The notes: generated by a model not told the origin, from the sequence alone. 32,999 nucleotides of DNA from Ktedonobacteraceae bacterium (GCA_019240835.1 JAFAXQ010000071.1:1-32999); one strand, 5' to 3'; counted from the stretch's first letter, positions 6,698 to 14,173 are shown. Numbers and translations: made by a program.

Positions 6698-7412
6698 ACT
6701 GCCCCTCCTTATGGTTGAACTTCAAGGTTACGTCGTAGACTGCGCTCTCTAATTGAGACACCACATCAAGAACATCTGATTCCCACTTGGCGTATTGCCG
6801 ATTTCCATTGATGAGGTACGAGCCGTCTGGCATTTTCGTGGACTCCACCAGTTCATTCGCGTGGCGGTAGACATCGCTTTTTTTCGACAACTCCTTGGTC
6901 GGGCCATGCTTATACAGCAAAAACAGTCCTTTCACCTTTTCGGTGTCCTGGTTGTACGAAAGCACAATCACCGAAGCGGTGCGCAGATCGCCGTGTAAAC
7001 GTGCGTAGTATGTACGAAAGTCAACGACTCTCCCCTTCGACTCGATTGTCTCCGGCGGTTCAAAGCCGTAATGGCCTAATGTCTCGCGCATATCTTCATG
7101 CGGCTCGTTGGAAATGTTCTCCGTTGAGGTGTAGACGTAGCCTTTGGTATCGACGAAGCGATAGATGGCGTTGCCGTCTGTGTCTTCTCCGAAAGGGTTC
7201 ATGTAGGAGAGATTGGGATGCTTCAGCAAGGTATGCTGTAAGCAAATGCCTTTGCCGACACATGGGTTTTCCAATGTGTAGGGATGGTGATCTCGGTAGG
7301 TTGAGTTACAACGTTTACCTGCTTTCACAAGCGAGGCAATTTGTTTGTAGGTTTCCTCGTCAACGACATATTCGTAGGATGTGGAATCGAGAAAAACATA
7401 CTTGGGTACCAT
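6690..7412 (-). CDS. Hypothetical protein of the accessory operon
   Basis: A 240-residue protein of unknown function. The start is ATG 7412, with a strong Shine-Dalgarno AGGAGG seven bases upstream; an in-frame start 14 codons earlier lacks one. A cluster of Cys and His near residues 35-70 (RCNSTYRDHHPY, NPCVGKGICLQH) could bind a metal. The middle has a repeated Tyr/Thr-rich beta-like segment, and the end (YAKWESDVLDVVSQLESAVYDVTLKF) is helical. No catalytic motif is recognised. It overlaps the next gene by eight bases. Confidence 0.68.
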   Translation of the reverse strand: MVPKYVFLDSTSYEYVVDEETYKQIASLVKAGKRCNSTYRDHHPYTLENPCVGKGICLQHTLLKHPNLSYMNPFGEDTDGNAIYRFVDTKGYVYTSTENISNEPHEDMRETLGHYGFEPPETIESKGRVVDFRTYYARLHGDLRTASVIVLSYNQDTEKVKGLFLLYKHGPTKELSKKSDVYRHANELVESTKMPDGSYLINGNRQYAKWESDVLDVVSQLESAVYDVTLKFNHKEGQYA

Positions 7413-7425
7413 GAGAAACCTCCTG

Positions 7426-7635
7426 TTAACCTGTTGTCTGGACGTCATTGTCAATAAACAAACGGTGTACGTAGCCGATAAATGCCCAATCTTCTAAGGA
7501 CGCTTCGCCTTCCTTTCTGTGCGTTGGCACAACTGCGACCTTTTGTAAAGGTGCTACAAAACAAGCTTTGCAATTCAAAGCTTTCTGGTAGTTCACCAGT
7601 GGAAAGAGCGTAGCAAGTGAGCGGTGAAAAGTCAA
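7426..7635 (-). CDS. Possible small protein upstream in the accessory operon
   Basis: A frame of up to 69 codons ending 13 bases before the ATG of the 240-residue protein, with that gene's Shine-Dalgarno directly after its TAA. That is normal operon spacing. Residues such as ALNCKACFVAPLQKVAVVPTHR and WAFIGYVHRLF look protein-like. No ATG is available. TTG 7635 or an internal GTG (VNYQKA...) would have to serve, and neither has a good Shine-Dalgarno. It may be real with a rare start, or a remnant. Confidence 0.4.
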   Translation of the reverse strand: MTFHRSLATLFPLVNYQKALNCKACFVAPLQKVAVVPTHRKEGEASLEDWAFIGYVHRLFIDNDVQTTG

Positions 7636-7689
7636 AAGAAGAAGAGGAAAGGTACCTTTGAGTGAATGGTGAGGAGATAAAAAGTATGC

Positions 7690-8013
7690 TCAAGGCAGAG
7701 GGTATATGGCAACCCGTAAGGATTCAGCGTGTAGCCTGGGCGTCCGTTTCATAGTGCGGGTAATGTTCTCAAGCGGCATGGTGATAACAGGATGTCCATG
7801 ATCTCTAAAAAACTGTGTCACCTTCGCTATGATCTTCTGCTGGCGTGGTGTCCCAGGGACGCATAACACACTCCCTTTCGGCAGGGTATTGGCGAATGGT
7901 TGATAGGTCGCTTTCAAGGGAAGGAGGGAAGCAGGTACCAAGGCTATATTGTCTAATTGTGCTTTGCGTAGTGCCTTTGGCGGGCGAGTGAGAGTGTATT
8001 GGAACGATCCCAT
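7690..8013 (-). CDS. Hypothetical protein divergent from the methyltransferase
   Basis: A 107-residue protein with no recognised family. The middle, LPKGSVLCVPGTPRQQKIIAKVTQFFRDHGHPVITMPL, looks like a small alpha/beta domain, and the ends are basic. ATG 8013 has no Shine-Dalgarno. A GATAAT-like -10 sits about 24 bases upstream, so the leader would be short. It is divergent from the DNA methyltransferase gene with 91 bases between the starts, and it heads the minus-strand accessory operon (8013 down to 6194). Confidence 0.5.
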   Translation of the reverse strand: MGSFQYTLTRPPKALRKAQLDNIALVPASLLPLKATYQPFANTLPKGSVLCVPGTPRQQKIIAKVTQFFRDHGHPVITMPLENITRTMKRTPRLHAESLRVAIYPLP

Positions 8014-8084
8014 ATTACAAATGTTCGAGTGGCTACATTATCCTCGCCTACCTCCTCTTTGTCAAGCACGAAAGCCGCCTGGCA

Positions 8085-8093
8085 TGATATACT
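8085..8093 (+). promoter_or_regulatory. Extended -10 promoter of the methyltransferase gene
   Basis: TGATATACT (TG 8085-8086, TATACT 8088-8093) ends 11 bases before ATG 8105. With the usual start point the leader would be four or five bases, too short for a Shine-Dalgarno. None is present. Confidence 0.65.
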
Positions 8094-8104
8094 AACCTTT
8101 TCCT

Positions 8105-9217
8105 ATGGAGAAGCTGTCCTCTTCGCATGATCTGATCGTGTCCTCGTTTCGTTTGCACAAAAACGGGCTAACCCCCCTTGGCAAGCCCACGTTCGCAAAC
8201 TGGCAGGAGTGCGGTGTCTTTCTTCAAGAAGCTAACAAGTCGGTGCAGTTTTGGATAGGGGACTGGTTAAACTACGGGGAGCGTGCCTGGGGCAAAAAAT
8301 ATGAAGAGGCACTGCAGCAAACAGGCTTAGACTATCAAACCCTGCGGGATTATAAATGGGTTGCCTCTCACGTGCCTTTATCGGTGCGTAAAGACACGTT
8401 AAGTTTTCATCACCATAAACAGGTCGCAAGCTTAGACACACAACAGCAAGAACACCTGTTAACCAAAGCGGTTGCCTTTGCCTGGTCACTTATCAAATTG
8501 AAGCAGGAAAAATACCGCTTGCTGCTGGAACAAAAAAGAGTGGGGGTGCATCTCCCCGATGCGGGCTTTGTCCTGGGCGATTGCACAAAAGTCTTAGCAA
8601 CCATACCCGATAGCAGTCTCGATCTGTTGCTGACCGATCCGCCATATGGCATTGACTACGAAAGTGAACATCGGGAAGTGAACCCTTTGGGAAAGTTTGC
8701 AAATGACACCTTGGAGCAGACCTTACAAACACTTGATACAGCGCTAACTCTAGCGCACAGGAAATTAAAAGAGAATAGCCACGTCTACATTTTTTGTAGT
8801 TGGAAGACTGATCAGTACATGAAAGCAATTGCCGCAAAGTATTTTCAGGTGAAAAATATCTTGGTGTGGGAGAAGAATAATTGGACGGCAGGGGATTTAG
8901 ATGCCAACTACGGACAAATACATGAGTTCATTGTGTTTGCGCAGAAAGGTCGCAGGCATTTAAACGGCAGGCGGGATTCGAGTGTCCTGCATTTTGACCG
9001 TGTGCCGGAAAATGACCGTCTGCACCCGACAGAAAAACCCTTGCCGCTTCTTGAATACCTGATTGAAAAATCAACTCAAGTGGGCGAGGTAGTGTGCGAT
9101 CCTTTTGCGGGTGTCGCGTCAACCTGTTTGGCGGCCAAACAGACAGGGCGGAAATACCTGGGGATTGAAATAGAGACCCAATGGTATGAAAAAGGGGTAG
9201 AACGGCTTGCAGCATAG
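8105..9217 (+). CDS. DNA methyltransferase (N4/N6 type) with N-terminal accessory domain
   Basis: A 370-residue protein. The C-terminal two thirds form an amino-methyltransferase: FVLGDCTKVL, DPPYGIDY (DPPY 178-181, catalytic), HPTEKP (from 307) and DPFAGVAST (332-340, AdoMet-binding motif I). Motif order catalytic then AdoMet-binding is that of beta-class enzymes. Motif I has Val where Gly-Ser/Gly is usual (FAGVAST). The first ~140 residues form a separate domain with GDWLNYGE, RDYKWVASHVP and HHHKQVASL, a pattern I associate with phage and actinobacterial regulator-like proteins. It may recognise DNA or a partner. No restriction endonuclease is adjacent, so it may be an orphan or protective methylase of the mobile element. 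Confidence 0.88.
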   Translation: MEKLSSSHDLIVSSFRLHKNGLTPLGKPTFANWQECGVFLQEANKSVQFWIGDWLNYGERAWGKKYEEALQQTGLDYQTLRDYKWVASHVPLSVRKDTLSFHHHKQVASLDTQQQEHLLTKAVAFAWSLIKLKQEKYRLLLEQKRVGVHLPDAGFVLGDCTKVLATIPDSSLDLLLTDPPYGIDYESEHREVNPLGKFANDTLEQTLQTLDTALTLAHRKLKENSHVYIFCSWKTDQYMKAIAAKYFQVKNILVWEKNNWTAGDLDANYGQIHEFIVFAQKGRRHLNGRRDSSVLHFDRVPENDRLHPTEKPLPLLEYLIEKSTQVGEVVCDPFAGVASTCLAAKQTGRKYLGIEIETQWYEKGVERLAA

Positions 9218-9231
9218 CAACAAGCGGTGTG

Positions 9232-10167
9232 TTATCTTCTCATCGGAGGATGGTGCCGCTTCTGAAGAATGCGGTCAATGGTACGGTCAACATAGTTGGT
9301 GTTGCCGCGTTTGCCTCTGCCTTCAGGCTCTTGCGCTTTGGGACGCTGCCCTAATGGTGAGTGCAAAAAGAGGGATTTAGTAAGCTGTCTATCATCACCT
9401 GTCCAGTGTAAGAGTTTCATGAGTAAATGCCAGTCTGCCCGATGGTGATCGTTGCCGTATCTGCTCATATCGCCTCTCAACAGTTCTTGTAACACTGCGT
9501 CGCGTGCCGCTTCCGGCGGTAACTCAGTGAGTCGAGCAACAGCCACAACACCACCCCCCGTGTTCTGAGAGGCTCTTTCCTCTACAGGTGGCGCAAAACG
9601 TCTATAGAGGGCTTCCAGTGCTTCTGTCCGGTGTTTAATCGTGGTTGGTGTTCCTGCAATGTGGTCGGTGGTGATAGTAGTAAACCGATCATGTCCGTAT
9701 ATTTCAAGTGCATCGGTGTGGACGTTCCTGATTGGTCTCTCCACATAAATTAACCCATGTAACCCTTTGTATGGTGAGGCTTCAAAAAACGAGTCAACTT
9801 CTGTGACTATCTCTGCTGCGTGCGGGCTGGTGATGGTTCCTGTTTTCCGGTCAAAACTATTATCAAGATCAAGCATCACAAGCGGCGGGGTTATCATAAA
9901 CCCTAAGCCTGAGTAGTTGCCTGTCTTGAGGGCAGTAAGTGCCTCTGTCAGGGTTCCCCAACTTTTCGGAGTTTTGACGCTTGCTTTTAGTAAATGGGAG
10001 TTCGGGTTATACGGTACTTTCTTCTTTTTCCCCTCTTCTACCTCTGCCCGCCATACGACCCATTGGGAGAGGTCTTGCAATTCTGCAAGCACACCGGACT
10101 CAAACCGCTCTCTGAGCATGGTGGTGTAGTCGATCAATCGTTCGTGTCTGGTCTGTTCAGGGTTCAT
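9232..10167 (-). CDS. Primase-polymerase (archaeo-eukaryotic primase type), stand-alone
   Basis: A 311-residue protein resembling phage NrS-1-type polymerases/primases. Residues ~30-190 form the primase-polymerase core: WVVWRAEVEEGKKKKVPYNP, ASVKTPKSWGT, MLDLD (metal-binding Asp100 and Asp102), KGLHGLIYVE (His137) and RFTTITTDHI (third motif). The C-terminal ~90 residues match the small helical domain that follows (RADWHLLMKLLHWTGDD). The helicase domain usual in long relatives is missing, so this is a minimal version or depends on a helicase elsewhere. The leader is short and lacks a Shine-Dalgarno; TACAAT lies at 10193-10188. It converges on the methyltransferase gene with 14 bases between stops. 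Confidence 0.8.
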   Translation of the reverse strand: MNPEQTRHERLIDYTTMLRERFESGVLAELQDLSQWVVWRAEVEEGKKKKVPYNPNSHLLKASVKTPKSWGTLTEALTALKTGNYSGLGFMITPPLVMLDLDNSFDRKTGTITSPHAAEIVTEVDSFFEASPYKGLHGLIYVERPIRNVHTDALEIYGHDRFTTITTDHIAGTPTTIKHRTEALEALYRRFAPPVEERASQNTGGGVVAVARLTELPPEAARDAVLQELLRGDMSRYGNDHHRADWHLLMKLLHWTGDDRQLTKSLFLHSPLGQRPKAQEPEGRGKRGNTNYVDRTIDRILQKRHHPPMRR

Positions 10168-10187
10168 AAACGGAGAAAAGTTTGTCT

Positions 10188-10193
10188 ATTGTA
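10188..10193 (-). promoter_or_regulatory. Putative -10 of the primase-polymerase gene
   Basis: The minus strand reads TACAAT, 20 bases before the ATG, predicting a leader of about 13 bases without Shine-Dalgarno. Confidence 0.4.
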
Positions 10194-10301
10194 GCTCATA
10201 GGGTAAAAACCAACAAAGGGAGGAAAAGTTCCACGGAAATGAGCAGCTACTTAGGGTATCACCGAGATGTGTCCGTAAATATGTAATAAGTAATACTTAC
10301 T

Positions 10302-10427
10302 TCACTTTACTTTGTGGCGATGCCCGCCAGTATCACGGAAGGAAAGAGAAAACCACACAGCACCAGCAATAAGGATAAGAGACCACGCAATAGCACCACT
10401 TGTTATAAGGTCATGAAAGTTTATCAT
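10302..10427 (-). CDS. 41-residue single-pass membrane protein
   Basis: A very short frame starting at ATG 10427, with Shine-Dalgarno TAAGGTG eight to nine bases upstream. The protein is MINFHDLITSG, then a hydrophobic span AIAWSLILIAGAVWFSLSF, then a charged tail RDTGGHRHKVK. One membrane helix with a basic, probably cytoplasmic C-terminus is clear. Its start overlaps the end of the 62-residue membrane protein by 17 bases, so the two are translationally coupled. No family is recognised. Small paired membrane proteins in mobile DNA can be holin-like, toxic, or adaptors, and the sequence does not decide. Confidence 0.6.
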   Translation of the reverse strand: MINFHDLITSGAIAWSLILIAGAVWFSLSFRDTGGHRHKVK

Positions 10428-10602
10428 AAGCGATACGCACCTTAATAGCGATTGAAGCAAGGAAAGATGCAGTAAACAAGTCCCCCCACGCTAAACGAGA
10501 AAGAGACTCCCAAGCAGCAAACCCCCAGGCCGTAGCCATTCCTAGGCAAAAATCAGCATAGGCGGTAAAAACAATATCTCTCTTTATTTTTCTCTTGTGC
10601 AT
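10411..10602 (-). CDS. Small membrane protein (about 63 residues)
   Basis: A frame beginning MHKRKIKRD, with two hydrophobic stretches (IVFTAYADFCLGMATAWGFA and LFTASFLASIAIKVRIAY), so it is probably a two-pass membrane protein with a basic N-terminus. ATG 10602 directly abuts AGGAGG, which is too close for normal use. An extended -10 TGCTATACT ends eight bases before this ATG, predicting a leaderless message. A TTG at 10620 is a poor alternative because it lies inside the promoter. Coupled to the 41-residue gene downstream. Function unknown. Confidence 0.5.
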   Translation of the reverse strand: MHKRKIKRDIVFTAYADFCLGMATAWGFAAWESLSRLAWGDLFTASFLASIAIKVRIAYDKLS

Positions 10603-10610
10603 CCTCCTGT

Positions 10611-10619
10611 AGTATAGCA
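10611..10619 (-). promoter_or_regulatory. Extended -10 promoter of the small membrane gene pair
   Basis: The minus strand reads TGCTATACT (10619-10611). The hexamer ends eight bases before ATG 10602, so transcription should begin at or next to the start codon. Confidence 0.6.
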
Positions 10620-11170
10620 AAAGCAGCTAGTAGCCTTCTTTACCTCCAGTTTATAACTTGCTTCACCTATATAAAGGATATGGGCTTCGGAATAATTCCT
10701 TAGCGTACGAAATTTCTCCATTACTACCGGAACCTCTAATATGATTCTGGCTAGCAGCTCTTGGGAAAGAAAGGTTTCCCGCAGCCACATTGTCAGGAGA
10801 GCTTCAGACCAAGCAGTACCTCATCTACTTCGCCTGTCTCCTTAGCCACTCTGCTCACTCTGTGCAGGACTTTATGTTAAAGTTCTCTCTTTATACACTT
10901 ACTTGGCGCAGAGCAGCGCTGGTACTACCCCTTAAAATGGGGACAATATCTCTTTAGCGCAACAGTGAGAAGCGGCAAGACTGTTAATTGGGGTAAAAGT
11001 ATGTATTTCGATGGAAAGTGAAATAGAACAGTTTTCTTATCTATTTCTATTATTATGCAATTTGTTGATGATAAAAAAGTATTTCACTTGCTTGAGGTTA
11101 TTCTATCATTTACATAATAATAGGAGTAACAAATTACATAAGAAATTATGCTTGTATCCGATATTTTTCA

Positions 11171-11187
11171 ATACGAAATTTTCGTAT
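11171..11187. promoter_or_regulatory. 17-base palindrome upstream of the lipase promoter
   Basis: ATACGAAATTTTCGTAT is a perfect palindrome around a single central base. It ends nine bases before the -35 box, a position typical of an activator or repressor site. Confidence 0.5.
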
Positions 11188-11196
11188 CACAATCAC

Positions 11197-11225
11197 TTGA
11201 AAATATGACTAGTATTGCTTATACT
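11197..11225 (+). promoter_or_regulatory. Putative sigma70-type promoter of the lipase gene
   Basis: TTGAAA (11197-11202), a 17-base spacer and TATACT (11220-11225). This is the best two-box promoter in the window. It predicts a leader of about 144 bases before ATG 11376. Confidence 0.6.
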
Positions 11226-11237
11226 TTATACGTGAAC

Positions 11238-11318
11238 AATACGGCACAAGAAAATTTTCTAATGTGTCCCTCGTTGCAATTATTACTGTATCACTAAGCT
11301 CTTCTTGCCGTATTTTTT
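11238..11318 (+). terminator. Hairpin with T-run inside the lipase leader (possible attenuator)
   Basis: AATACGGCA (11238-11246) pairs with TGCCGTATT (11306-11314), extended by AGAA/TTCT across a two-base bulge, and is followed by six T (11313-11318). It lies after the promoter and before the gene. The ~50-base loop is long for a simple terminator. Confidence 0.45.
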
Positions 11319-11375
11319 GATGAGAGACTTCCGTTGAGTAACTACTGTTGTTCTTCAAAAAAGTGAGGTTTTTTC

Positions 11376-12740
11376 ATGTATTCCTCTTCTTGCTTCAAGG
11401 GAAAGATTGCGCTTCCCCTCCTCATGCTCTTTGTGGTCATGTTTGCCTTCTTTGGCGATATGGCAGCAGTGGCACATGCAGCTACTTCCCCACATGCTCT
11501 CCATCTCAAACAGGAGTCAAGTCAATCTTCCACTGGAAACTTTGATATCCATCCAGGCGAACCACTTGTGCTCTACTTCTCTTACCCCACATGTGACGTT
11601 TCATGTGGCAACGAAACGTGGTATACGAACAACATTCCACCTAACACTTCTTACATATTCGAGCCCCCAACCACAACTGGTAGCAATTCCACCAAGTGGA
11701 CATTTCAGTCTACCAAGGATACTCCCCTTGGAAGCTATACTCTCACTATCGGTGCAACCAGTGATAATCCAAATGTCAAGCTCGGTTCCCTTGACATCAC
11801 CATCAATGTCCGTGGAAGGCTGTTTATTTTCCTTCAGGGACTTACGTCTTCCCTCTCTCAAAATGCATTTTGGGATACGAAAAGTATAGGTCCATTCTTA
11901 CAAACTACCTATTCTGACGCAAACTTTCTGACGTTTAGCTATCATGGCAGCGATAAAGCAGGTAATCCAGACTCTTATGGCTGCATTGATACCTTTAACC
12001 AAAATATTAGTACCTATGTGAAACGATTGAACAGTCAGATACAACGTTACCTAACCAACAGACCCAATACTGATGTTGACCTCATCGGCCATAGCATGGG
12101 TGGAGTTATTGCCATAGGCTATCTTGCATACCTTGATAAAACAAGTGGCTTAAAAGGCTATATCCCAGGCACCCCCGGTGGGAAAATACAAGGTGTAGTT
12201 ACGCTTGACTCCCCACTCGGAGGGATTGAAAAAGGTCCCCTTAATAAATACTTTGATCTTGTCAGTAGCTACTATCGGGGCTTACCACAGTGTAGCAGAA
12301 TAAAGAACACGAAAGTTCCACTTACAAGCTTGAGGGATTTAACCAGCCTCTACACGTTTTATACGCCACGAGGCGGACAAGCTAGCATTTCACAAGTTCT
12401 TTTTAACTCTCGTGGTACAAATGAGAACTTACTTAGAAAGGCAGAGCAGGACGGAACAGCAAGCTTGACAATTGGCAACCTCATTGATTTTGTTTATGAT
12501 GCGAGAGTATGTGTTCATGGGGTAGGTCCTGAATTTCTTGATAGCCAATGGGATTTAGACCAAGGGAATAATTCTGGTGTCTACGCGAGAGCTTTTATTG
12601 ATGGAACGTACCCATGCACGGGTGGTAACGGTATAGGCGATAATCACGGGATAGTATTTGTTGAGAAACCCGTACAAACTGGCTTGCAGCAGTTTCTTGA
12701 TGGAAATACACCGACAGACCTAGCCGTACCACCAAACTAA
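11376..12740 (+). CDS. Secreted alpha/beta-hydrolase (lipase/esterase-like)
   Basis: A 454-residue exported protein. Residues 1-36 form a signal peptide (basic start, hydrophobic core, cut after AVAHA). Residues ~50-148 look like a beta-rich Ig-like domain (LGSYTLTIGATSDNP). From ~150 an alpha/beta-hydrolase begins: FIFLQGL, YHGSDKAG, and the nucleophile elbow DLIGHSMGG with Ser240, then GVVTLDSPLGG. A late Asp/His (GIGDNHGIVF) supplies the likely His of the triad. It resembles PGAP1/lipase-class proteins acting on esters outside the cell; the substrate is unknown. GTGAGG lies eight bases before the ATG. Upstream are a palindrome, a promoter and an attenuator-like hairpin. Confidence 0.83.
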   Translation: MYSSSCFKGKIALPLLMLFVVMFAFFGDMAAVAHAATSPHALHLKQESSQSSTGNFDIHPGEPLVLYFSYPTCDVSCGNETWYTNNIPPNTSYIFEPPTTTGSNSTKWTFQSTKDTPLGSYTLTIGATSDNPNVKLGSLDITINVRGRLFIFLQGLTSSLSQNAFWDTKSIGPFLQTTYSDANFLTFSYHGSDKAGNPDSYGCIDTFNQNISTYVKRLNSQIQRYLTNRPNTDVDLIGHSMGGVIAIGYLAYLDKTSGLKGYIPGTPGGKIQGVVTLDSPLGGIEKGPLNKYFDLVSSYYRGLPQCSRIKNTKVPLTSLRDLTSLYTFYTPRGGQASISQVLFNSRGTNENLLRKAEQDGTASLTIGNLIDFVYDARVCVHGVGPEFLDSQWDLDQGNNSGVYARAFIDGTYPCTGGNGIGDNHGIVFVEKPVQTGLQQFLDGNTPTDLAVPPN

Positions 12741-12764
12741 TCAATTTCCACGCGGCCTTGTATT

Positions 12765-12801
12765 GAAATGCTTACCGGATTATTGGTAAGCGTTTCTTTT
12801 T
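12765..12801. terminator. Bidirectional terminator between convergent genes
   Basis: GAAATGCTTACC (12765-12776) pairs with GGTAAGCGTTTC (12785-12796) around an 8-base loop, with one G-T pair. It is followed by five T. The stop codon of the minus-strand membrane protein gene (12774-12772) lies within the stem. Confidence 0.85.
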
Positions 12802-13509
12802 ATATTTGAGGATAGATTTCTGATACAGGTATGGGATGAGCATAAAAACCAAAACGTATAACCCGCCAAATAAAATAAAAAATAAAAGTATATCTGCTAA
12901 ACTAATAACGCTAGAGATTAGCGCAGAAGTGAGATTATTATAAAAATGATGTTGAAAAGGTAAAATAACTCCCCAAACAACAACCACAGTTAATTCTTGC
13001 AATGAGCAGCCAATAGCAAATAATGGATTAATACAGTTAGTACTTTCATTATTAGAGCTAATAAAAGAATTAATAATTGAGAAAAACCAGAGAGAAAGTA
13101 TGAGAGAAATAACTATCTTTACTTGTCTACTTTGACAAATTCGCATGCTTCTATATTTGGCTATTTTTGGGCAAACCCGCAAAAATAGCCTATTTAGCAT
13201 GCATGGAGACTGTTGTTTTGTCAAGCTTCGAAAATTAAGTTTAGCGTTTTGGATTAACCTCCACTTGTTGCCAATTAACAAAATAATCAAGGTTTCAGTC
13301 CATTCAGCGATTTGGTTAAAGTTGCGTGAAAATACAAGGTCTAGTTGGCATTGGACTTCATTCATCACTTGCGCATAGGTAAACGCGTTGGCTCTGTCGG
13401 TGAAGGTGCTCAAAATTCTATCTGCTGTGCAAGGCTTCCTGCCTTCCTGTCGCTCTCGAACAAGAAAGCAGGAATTGCTGAGTCGTTGGATGTAGTAGCA
13501 ATTACTCAT
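12772..13509 (-). CDS. Membrane protein with conserved-looking N-terminal domain
   Basis: A 245-residue protein. The N-terminal ~60 residues (MSNCYYIQRLSNSCFLVRERQEG..., then FTDRANAFTYAQVMNEVQCQLD) look like a small soluble domain. Three or four hydrophobic spans follow, including IVISLILSLWFFSIINSFI, LQELTVVVVWGVILPF and DILLFFILFGGLYVLVFMLIPYLY. The C-terminus is basic. Shine-Dalgarno AAGGAG lies eight bases before ATG 13509. A 60-base imperfect palindrome bounded by GCATGC (13143-13202) is embedded in frame and encodes a basic linker (MLNRLFLRVCPKIAKYRSMR) just before the first membrane span. It may be an insertion. Function unknown. Confidence 0.68.
   Translation of the reverse strand: MSNCYYIQRLSNSCFLVRERQEGRKPCTADRILSTFTDRANAFTYAQVMNEVQCQLDLVFSRNFNQIAEWTETLIILLIGNKWRLIQNAKLNFRSLTKQQSPCMLNRLFLRVCPKIAKYRSMRICQSRQVKIVISLILSLWFFSIINSFISSNNESTNCINPLFAIGCSLQELTVVVVWGVILPFQHHFYNNLTSALISSVISLADILLFFILFGGLYVLVFMLIPYLYQKSILKYKKKRLPIIR
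13143..13202. repeat. 60-base imperfect palindrome inside a coding region
   Basis: GCATGCT (13143-13149) and AGCATGC (13196-13202) form the outer stem. GGCTATTTTTG (13159-13169) and CAAAAATAGCC (13180-13190) form a perfect 11-bp inner stem. The length is exactly 20 codons, so the frame of the membrane protein is kept. Confidence 0.7.
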
Positions 13510-13590
13510 GTGATAGACTCCTTATGGATAATAAACCCTGTTTTCCTGTGGGAAACAGGAAAGCAGGGATGTACTGCGGTGCTAGCTTTT

Positions 13591-14143
13591 CTATGGAGTA
13601 ATACCTACACGAGTAAACAGGCGGGTAACGTGGGCTTCAAGTAAGGCCATATCACGCTCTAGAGAGCTAAAATTGCACTCGTACATTTCGCAAGAAATGC
13701 ATGCCCTTCTCGTGGGTCAATGTAAAACTAGGATTAGTCGGTTGTGCTTTGATACCGGCAGCTTGTAGTTGGTCGAGCGTACGTCTTGGTGAAGGTCCGC
13801 CGCCCAAAGGATGTGGCTCAAGCAAGACACGGACATCAATACCTCTGTTAGCTGCTTCCTCTAATGCACGAATGACATTGCGGTCGCTCAGCAGATATAT
13901 CTCTACCCATACAGATTTTCTGGCACTGGCAATGGCACTTGTAATCATACTGTCGCCTGCATCCGGCTCTACGAAGACCTGTACGGCTCCCTGCGTACCA
14001 GAGCCTACCGAGCCTGTGTCAATACTCCCATTGCCTGGACTGCTCGATATAGGGCTTGTATTACAAGCAACTAACAGCAGGAGAATGACAAAAGAGATGA
14101 GAACAACATACGCTGGCTTGTGGGCACATAGTGGCTGCTTCAT
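13591..14143 (-). pseudogene. Truncated, frameshifted phospholipase-D-like lipoprotein gene
   Basis: The open part (14143-13667, 158 residues) starts with a lipoprotein signal (VILLLLVAC) and a PLD-like fold (QVFVEPDAGDSMITSAIASARKSVWVEIYLL). It reaches the first half of a catalytic HxK motif (FTLTHEKGM) and then ends abruptly. The following Asp and the whole second half of the family are missing. Downstream, in another frame, the minus strand reads RDMALLEAHVTRLFTRVGITP and stops at 13593-13591, which resembles the extreme C-terminus of the same family. I read this as a gene broken by an internal deletion with a frameshift. The start has AAGGG six bases upstream. A functional short lipoprotein is unlikely. 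Confidence 0.65.
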
Positions 14144-14173
14144 TGCTATCCCTTCTTGATGATGTCAACCTCC

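Larger units (their letters stand above)
10621..11375. other. 755-base region without a confident gene
   Basis: The first 360 bases have mixed composition with a few short frames lacking start signals. The part from about 11010 on is clearly AT-rich. From 11171 it carries the regulatory layout of the lipase gene (palindrome, promoter, hairpin with T-run). A small hairpin CCCC-ttaaaat-GGGG lies at about 10927-10941. No tRNA or known RNA is recognised. Confidence 0.5.

Noticed and set aside
10584-10790. 68-codon minus-strand frame upstream of the small membrane proteins
   Set aside because: There is no Shine-Dalgarno or close -10, and its end overlaps the promoter and start of the next gene. 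It could be real but is not supported.
11011-11208. 65-codon plus-strand frame
   Set aside because: It lies in AT-rich DNA, gives a composition-driven Asn/His/Leu/Tyr-rich product and overlaps the palindrome and -35 of the lipase promoter.
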